DNA of 11,876 bases from Sideroxydans sp. (lineage in GTDB: Bacteria > Pseudomonadota > Gammaproteobacteria > Burkholderiales > Gallionellaceae), in NCBI GenBank assembly GCA_030823965.1, contig JAVBYP010000067.1, forward strand, positions 1-11,876. Reading direction: 5' to 3'. Shown in pieces: positions 7,904 through 11,876 of the stretch. Made by a program: the position numbers and the translations under genes. A model generated the notes under the pieces. It was not told the DNA's origin. It worked only from the letters and a program-made list of their open reading frames with translations, and made no database searches. Every line of letters starts with the position of its first letter. Position 1 is the stretch's first letter.

Positions 7904-7934
7904 CCGGCCTCATAAATCTTTCAGGAAGTCAGCC

Positions 7935-8732
7935 ATGAAACCTACCGAAGTCATCCCAGACGTACAGAGCAGTGCAGATACTCGTCATCTGGCGATCAAT
8001 AAGGTCGGCATCAAGAGCATCCGTCACCCTGTCATCGTCAAAGACAAGAGTGTCGGTGTGCAGCACACCATCGCTACATTCAATATGTACGTGCACTTGC
8101 CGCATAACTTCAAGGGCACGCACATGTCCCGCTTCGTGCAGATATTGAACCAGCACGGACGCGAGATCTCAGTCGAATCGTTCGAGAGCATCTTGCGTGA
8201 GATGACCGAAAAATTGGAAGCGCAATCGGGTTACATCGAGATGTCGTTCCCGTATTTCGTGAACAAGACTGCTCCCATATCCGGTGTGCAGAGTTTGCTC
8301 GATTATGACGTCACCTTCATCGGTGAGATCGTCGAAGGCGATTATCGCTTCACCATGAAAGTGCTGATCCCGGTGACCAGCCTGTGCCCATGTTCCAAAG
8401 AGATTTCAGAGCGTGGCGCGCACAATCAGCGTTCGCACGTCACTCTGTCTGTGCGCACCAAGCGTGTGGTGTGGATCGAAGAGTTGGTGCGTTACGCAGA
8501 AGAACATGCGTCTAGCGAGTTGTATGGCCTGTTGAAACGCCCTGATGAGAAGTTCGTCACCGAGCGTGCTTACGACAACCCCAAGTTCGTTGAAGACATG
8601 GTGCGTGACGTAGCTGCCGCACTGAATGCCGATGATCGCATCGAAGCTTTTGTGGTCGAATCTGAGAACTTCGAATCTATCCACAATCACTCAGCCTATG
8701 CGCTGATCGAGCGGGATAAAACTCAGGATTAA
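7935..8732 (+). CDS. folE2: GTP cyclohydrolase FolE2 (type IB)
   Basis: Converts GTP to 7,8-dihydroneopterin triphosphate, the entry to tetrahydrofolate and queuosine-type pathways. It belongs to the FolE2 family, which can use metals other than zinc, unlike canonical FolE. The protein has 265 residues. Typical features are IPDVQSS near the start, the motif [13 protein letters not shown] with Cys151, GAHNQRSH with His163, the [18 protein letters not shown] block (204-221) and SIHNHSAYA with His250; these positions include the metal and catalytic residues known in the Neisseria enzyme. The ATG at 7935 is preferred over an upstream in-frame ATG at 7893, which falls before the -10 box; AGGAAG lies 7 bases before it. 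The last codons and the TAA stop lie inside degenerate units of a heptamer repeat, so the C-terminal tail was probably altered by repeat spread. Confidence 0.95.
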   Translation: MKPTEVIPDVQSSADTRHLAINKVGIKSIRHPVIVKDKSVGVQHTIATFNMYVHLPHNFKGTHMSRFVQILNQHGREISVESFESILREMTEKLEAQSGYIEMSFPYFVNKTAPISGVQSLLDYDVTFIGEIVEGDYRFTMKVLIPVTSLCPCSKEISERGAHNQRSHVTLSVRTKRVVWIEELVRYAEEHASSELYGLLKRPDEKFVTERAYDNPKFVEDMVRDVAAALNADDRIEAFVVESENFESIHNHSAYALIERDKTQD

Positions 8733-8814
8733 GGATTCAGGATTCAGGATTCAGGATTCAGGAGAACCAGCGGCTCCGCATTTTCTGAATCCTGAATCCC
8801 GTATCCTGAATCCT
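8721..8814. repeat. Inverted heptamer-repeat array forming a long hairpin between folE2 and htpG
   Basis: Left arm: six head-to-tail units of ATTCAGG (8721-8762). The first two each differ at one base and overlap the end of folE2; the last four are perfect. Right arm: four inverted units of the CCTGAAT type (8784-8811) plus CCT, with one unit degenerate (CCCGTAT). Bases 8732-8762 and 8784-8814 can pair over about 31 positions, with two internal mismatches and one near the loop. The loop of about 21 bases contains its own small GCGG-CT-CCGC stem. There is no T tract next to it, so it is not a classic intrinsic terminator, though such a hairpin could block RNA decay or cause pausing. Unit-number variation by slippage is likely. 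Confidence 0.9.
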
Positions 8815-8842
8815 CTTGAAAAAATACCGCTCACCCCCAGAT
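8815..8842 (+). promoter_or_regulatory. Putative heat-shock (sigma-32/RpoH) promoter of htpG
   Basis: CTTGAAA (8815-8821) is a perfect match to the sigma-32 -35 element, followed after 13 bases by CCCCAGAT (8835-8842), which differs from the CCCCATNT -10 consensus only at the sixth base. htpG is a classic sigma-32 target in E. coli, so location and sequence agree. The -35 element starts on the very base after the heptamer hairpin ends, so hairpin or cruciform formation would place a stem directly against the RNA polymerase site. Confidence 0.78.
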
Positions 8843-8871
8843 ACCCTCCACACTTTTCCAAGGAGGGAACT

Positions 8872-10773
8872 ATGACCACTAGCACCACCGCCAGCCGTGA
8901 AACCCTAGGTTTCCAGACCGAAGTCAAACAGCTACTGCAGCTGATGATCCACTCGCTGTATTCCAACCGCGAGATATTCCTGAGAGAGCTGATCTCCAAC
9001 GCATCCGATGCCTGCGACAAGCTGCGCTTCGAAGCGCTGCATAACGATGCGCTGTACGAGAACCAATCCGATCTTTACATCCGCGTCAGTTTCGACAAAG
9101 CCGCGCGCACGCTGACCATCAGCGACAGCGGTATCGGTATGAGTCGCGACGAAGTGATCGCCAACCTCGGCACCATCGCAAAATCTGGCACGCGCGACTT
9201 CTTCTGCAAACTATCTGGCGACCAACAAAAAGACGCGCACCTCATCGGTCAGTTCGGTGTGGGTTTCTACTCTGCATTCATCGTAGCCGAGAAGGTTTCC
9301 GTACTGACCCGCCGTGCGGGTGAGAAGTCCGACCAAGGCGTGCGTTGGGAATCCGATGGCGGCGGCGAGTTCTCTATCGAGATGGTGGAGAAAGCGACAC
9401 GCGGCACCGAGATCACCCTGCACCTACGCGCAGACCAAGACGACTTGTTGGCTGGATACAAACTGCGCGAGATCATACGAAAATACTCCAATCACATCGT
9501 GCAACCTATCCTCATGAACAAAGAGGAATGGAAGGACGGCAAATACGAGACGCTGGCTGAGGATGAGACCGTCAATCAGGCATCTGCTTTGTGGGCGCGC
9601 AGCAAGAACGACATCACGGAGGAAGAGTACAAGGAATTCTATAAGCACGTAGGACATGACTACGGCGATCCGCTGGCGTGGAGCCATGCGCGTGTCGAAG
9701 GTCGTCAGGAATACACACAACTGTTGTACATCCCCGCACGTGCGCCATTCGATCTGTATGACCGTCAGGCACGTCACGGCATCAAGCTGTATGTGCGTCG
9801 CGTATTCATCATGGATGATGCCGAGCAACTGATGCCTAGCTATCTGCGCTTCGTGCGCGGCATCGTGGATTCTGCCGATCTGCCACTCAATGTGTCGCGC
9901 GAGATCCTGCAAGAATCAAAAGACATCGAAACTATCCGCAAAGGTTGTACCGGCAAAGTGCTGGGCATGTTGTCTGACATGGCCGAGAACGACAAAGAGA
10001 AGTACGCCACGTTCTGGGGGCAGTTCGGCCAAGTGCTGAAAGAAGGTATCGGTGAAGATGCTGTCAACAAAGACAAGATCGCAGCACTTGCCCGTTTCGC
10101 TTCTACGCATGCGGACAATGCAGAGGAGGCCGTCTCGCTACGCGACTACATCGCGCGTATGAAGGATGGTCAAGAGAAGATCTATTACGTCACAGCAGAC
10201 AGTTTCAATGCCGCCAAGAACAGTCCGCACCTCGAAGTGTTCCGTAAGAAGGGCATCGAAGTGCTGCTGCTGTCTAACCGTGTAGATGAATGGATGGTGA
10301 ACAATCTGTTCGAATTCGAAGGCAAATCGTTGTCCTCGGTCGCCAAGGGCGGCCTCGATCTGGGCGCATTGGAAGATGCAGCTGAGAAGCAAGCGCAAGA
10401 GAAACAGGCTGATGAATTCAAGCCACTCACCGAAAGGATCAAAGCGAGCTTGGGCGACAAAGTGAAGGAAGTGCGCATCACGCATCGACTCACCGATTCC
10501 CCTGCCTGCTTGGTGGCAGACGAGCACGATATGAGCGGCAACCTTGCGCGCCTGCTGAAAGCGGCAGGGCAAAAAGCACCGAACTCACAGCCCATCCTTG
10601 AGATCAATCCGACCCATCCCGTGGTGACACGTCTGCAAGCAGAGAGCGCTCACTTCGATGATTGGACGGCAGTGCTGTTCGACCAAGCGATGTTGGCGGA
10701 AGGTGGGCAGTTGGATGACCCCGCTGGCTTCGTCAAACGTATCAACCAGCTCATGTTGGAAATGGGTAAGTGA
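8872..10773 (+). CDS. htpG: Molecular chaperone HtpG (bacterial Hsp90)
   Basis: ATP-dependent dimeric cytoplasmic chaperone that remodels late folding intermediates with DnaK. The 633-residue length is typical (E. coli 624). The N-terminal GHKL ATPase domain shows [34 protein letters not shown] with Glu39 (catalytic) and Asn43 (Mg2+), SDSGIGM with Asp85 (adenine contact), the lid start GTIAKSGT and [11 protein letters not shown] (126-136). The middle domain includes [11 protein letters not shown] and the conserved [10 protein letters not shown] loop; the C-terminal dimerisation domain follows and ends with a helix near [10 protein letters not shown]. The start at 8872 is set by a near-perfect AAGGAGGG Shine-Dalgarno sequence 4-5 bases upstream. 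It is a single gene between its own heat-shock promoter and a strong terminator. Confidence 0.98.
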   Translation: MTTSTTASRETLGFQTEVKQLLQLMIHSLYSNREIFLRELISNASDACDKLRFEALHNDALYENQSDLYIRVSFDKAARTLTISDSGIGMSRDEVIANLGTIAKSGTRDFFCKLSGDQQKDAHLIGQFGVGFYSAFIVAEKVSVLTRRAGEKSDQGVRWESDGGGEFSIEMVEKATRGTEITLHLRADQDDLLAGYKLREIIRKYSNHIVQPILMNKEEWKDGKYETLAEDETVNQASALWARSKNDITEEEYKEFYKHVGHDYGDPLAWSHARVEGRQEYTQLLYIPARAPFDLYDRQARHGIKLYVRRVFIMDDAEQLMPSYLRFVRGIVDSADLPLNVSREILQESKDIETIRKGCTGKVLGMLSDMAENDKEKYATFWGQFGQVLKEGIGEDAVNKDKIAALARFASTHADNAEEAVSLRDYIARMKDGQEKIYYVTADSFNAAKNSPHLEVFRKKGIEVLLLSNRVDEWMVNNLFEFEGKSLSSVAKGGLDLGALEDAAEKQAQEKQADEFKPLTERIKASLGDKVKEVRITHRLTDSPACLVADEHDMSGNLARLLKAAGQKAPNSQPILEINPTHPVVTRLQAESAHFDDWTAVLFDQAMLAEGGQLDDPAGFVKRINQLMLEMGK

Positions 10774-10796
10774 GCGGCAGATCGTGAGCAACAATC

Positions 10797-10828
10797 AAAA
10801 ACGGGCTTCTTCGGAAGCCCGTTTTTTT
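10797..10828 (+). terminator. Rho-independent terminator of htpG
   Basis: The stem CGGGCTTC (10802-10809) pairs with GAAGCCCG (10814-10821) around a TTCG loop closed by C-G, the very stable cUUCGg tetraloop. Flanking A and T runs extend the pairing, and seven T follow (10822-10828). It lies 24 bases after the htpG stop codon and insulates the FecR-domain gene downstream. Confidence 0.95.
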
Positions 10829-10945
10829 GTTTCAACTGAATCGCCAGCGGCCTATTTGTTCGTCCTTTCTATGGGCTGAATATCTTTCGTTACAAGCGGA
10901 CTCTGCTACCATCAAACTGTTGAACCTCAAATGGGAGTGACTGAA

Positions 10946-11614
10946 ATGAATAGATCGCGCCGTCGTTTGCTGCAACAACTGACCGCCTTAGGGCTGCTGT
11001 CCGGCATGGGTATCACCGGCTTGATCCGCGATGCACTGGCTGCCGGAAACTATCCTTCCGTGCAGGGCATACACAAGCTCAAAGGTGATGTGCGCATCAA
11101 TGGACAACCGGCGCGCGAAGGGCAACCAGTGTTGCCGGGAGACAAAGTCACCACCGGCGCGAACGGTGAGGCGATCTACGTCATCGGCCGCGATGCCTTC
11201 TTGCAACGTAGCAACAGCGTGGTGCAATTCGGCAAGGATACGACCAAAGAATTCTTCCGCGTCGTCAGCGGCCGCATCCTGTCAGTGTTCGACCACGGCG
11301 AGAAACGACTGGCGGTACCGACTGCCGTCATCGGCATTCGCGGCACGGCATGCTACATAGAGGCTGAGCCGAAGAAAGTGTATTTCTGCCTTTGCTATGG
11401 CACAGCCGAAGTCGAGCCGAATGCGGAACCCGGGCGCGTGGAGCGCATCGTTACTAAACACCACGACCACCCCATCTACATCCATCACGACACCGGCATG
11501 CCGTCCATGGCACATGCCGAAGTCGCCAACCACACCGACGACGAACTCATCATGCTGGAATGGCTGAACCGGCGCAGACCACCGTTCTATGGGCAAGGTT
11601 TGACTGCGTACTGA
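10946..11614 (+). CDS. Tat-exported FecR-domain protein of unknown function
   Basis: A 222-residue protein beginning with a likely twin-arginine signal: SRRRLLQ (4-10), a hydrophobic stretch to about 27 and an ALA|AG cleavage-type site near 32-33. It would be folded in the cytoplasm and then moved to the periplasm. The mature part carries a FecR-type domain: LKGDVRINGQPAREGQ, PGDKVTTGANGEAIYVIG, RVVSGRILSVF and the hallmark PTAVIGIRGT (125-134). The C-terminal part has FCLCYGTAEV (147-156), a cluster of histidines (172, 173, 175, 180, 181) and NHTDDELIMLE (195-205), which I recall as conserved in related proteobacterial proteins. There is no membrane anchor or anti-sigma region as in true FecR, and no sigma factor or TonB receptor beside it. 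ATG 10946 is preferred to ATG 10931 because GGGAG sits 8 bases before it. Confidence 0.82.
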   Translation: MNRSRRRLLQQLTALGLLSGMGITGLIRDALAAGNYPSVQGIHKLKGDVRINGQPAREGQPVLPGDKVTTGANGEAIYVIGRDAFLQRSNSVVQFGKDTTKEFFRVVSGRILSVFDHGEKRLAVPTAVIGIRGTACYIEAEPKKVYFCLCYGTAEVEPNAEPGRVERIVTKHHDHPIYIHHDTGMPSMAHAEVANHTDDELIMLEWLNRRRPPFYGQGLTAY

Positions 11615-11704
11615 TCATCGCTTTGCGCGGGACAAATCAATTGTGAATATGACGGCTCTTCGGCCATAAGAGACGGTTAGAACAGGCTGGAACAAGACAG
11701 AAGG

Positions 11705-11731
11705 CGACTGCTCCACTTCCTGAAGCAGTCG
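11705..11731 (-). terminator. Possible terminator hairpin after the WG-repeat gene
   Basis: An 8-bp perfect stem, CGACTGCT (11705-11712) with AGCAGTCG (11724-11731), around an 11-base loop, lies 8 bases past the minus-strand stop codon. The sequence after it on the minus strand (CCTTCTGTCTTGTT) is pyrimidine-rich but has no clean T run, so termination is plausible rather than clear. It could also serve the converging FecR-domain gene. Confidence 0.4.
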
Positions 11732-11739
11732 TTCAGACG

Positions 11740-11876
11740 TTACTTATGCTGTGAGCCATTGAGAGTGGCAGACAGTTTTCTTGGGTTGACTACCCATTCC
11801 CCTGTTTGATTGATGAGGCCGAACTGCCCATTACTTTTGACGACTGCTAATCCCTCAAGAAATCCACTGGCACTTT
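11740..11876 (-). CDS. WG-repeat protein, C-terminal fragment (5' end beyond the window)
   Basis: An open frame enters from the right edge on the minus strand and ends at TAA (11742-11740), giving 44 residues plus a partial codon. The translation contains GFLEGLAVVKSNGQFGLINQ followed by TGEWVVNPRKLSATLNGSQ. This fits the WG/KWG repeat pattern (a GLA.V block, then a WGxI-like FGLI turn, a short polar turn and a V..P strand), with Phe in place of the signature Trp. WG-repeat proteins are often surface or secreted proteins of unknown role, built from many repeats, so the full gene may be much longer. It converges on the FecR-domain gene. The fragment is short, so the family call is moderate. 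Confidence 0.6.
   Translation of the reverse strand, partial: SASGFLEGLAVVKSNGQFGLINQTGEWVVNPRKLSATLNGSQHK

Noticed and set aside
7893..7934. Upstream ATG (7893) for folE2
   Set aside because: It falls within the promoter spacer, ahead of the -10 box, and lacks a ribosome-binding site; family members begin near the 7935 start.
7874..7934. Zur operator upstream of folE2
   Set aside because: No AT-rich palindrome of the Zur type is seen; the region is explained by a normal promoter and ribosome-binding site.
8721..8814. CRISPR array
   Set aside because: The repeat units are 7 bases long with no spacers, and no cas gene is present.
8732..8814. Rho-independent terminator of folE2
   Set aside because: The stem is very long and AT/GC mixed, and there is no T tract after it. 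An effect on transcription is possible, but the intrinsic-terminator signature is missing.
11653..11675. Small hairpin CTCTT...AAGAG after the FecR-domain gene as a terminator
   Set aside because: The stem is only 5 bp with no T tract, too weak to call.

Overview
The window looks like chromosomal DNA of a betaproteobacterium. The evidence is a short-form hisG-hisD pair, an rpmB-rpmG pair, and the order xseB-ispA-dxs-folE2 with a divergent Rieske oxygenase gene, an arrangement I associate with Betaproteobacteria. Base composition is moderately GC-rich by eye. A Nitrosomonadales/Gallionellaceae-like source is possible but is a guess; no rRNA or other decisive marker is present. Most of the window is housekeeping DNA. 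I see no phage, transposase, CRISPR array, toxin-antitoxin or recognisable defence system, and no tRNA or rRNA gene. No stretch over 300 bases lacks a gene.

Layout. Bases 1-1735 hold the 3' part of hisG and all of hisD, overlapping by 4 bases (histidine biosynthesis). A 120-base imperfect palindrome (1734-1853) begins in the hisD stop codon. A promoter then leads to rpmB and rpmG (ribosomal proteins L28 and L33), which end at a hairpin terminator with A/T tracts on both sides. Converging on it from the right is a minus-strand cluster, read in the order Rieske oxygenase alpha subunit (4763-3666), EamA/DMT-family transporter (3646-2792) and SpoIIAA-like (STAS-fold) protein (2795-2448). Divergent from this cluster is xseB-ispA-dxs, with overlapping ends (exonuclease VII small subunit, farnesyl diphosphate synthase, DXP synthase), so a DNA-repair subunit is coupled to isoprenoid precursor supply. 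folE2 (zinc-independent-type GTP cyclohydrolase) follows from its own promoter.

The folE2-htpG gap holds the most unusual DNA: six heptamer units (8721-8762), the first two inside the end of folE2, facing inverted copies (8784-8814). The two arms can pair over about 31 bases. Directly next to the right arm is a good match to a sigma-32 heat-shock promoter, then a strong Shine-Dalgarno sequence and htpG (Hsp90), which ends at a UUCG-loop terminator. After that come a Tat-exported FecR-domain protein and, at the right edge on the minus strand, the last 44 residues of a WG-repeat protein.

Most promising for follow-up: (1) the heptamer hairpin abutting the heat-shock promoter; (2) the palindrome where hisC might be expected; (3) the uncharacterised Rieske/DMT/SpoIIAA-like cluster beside isoprenoid genes; (4) the orphan Tat-FecR protein with a His-rich tail; (5) a shared extended motif at three housekeeping promoters. 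None clearly amounts to a new system; the two palindromic elements are the best candidates for undescribed structure.
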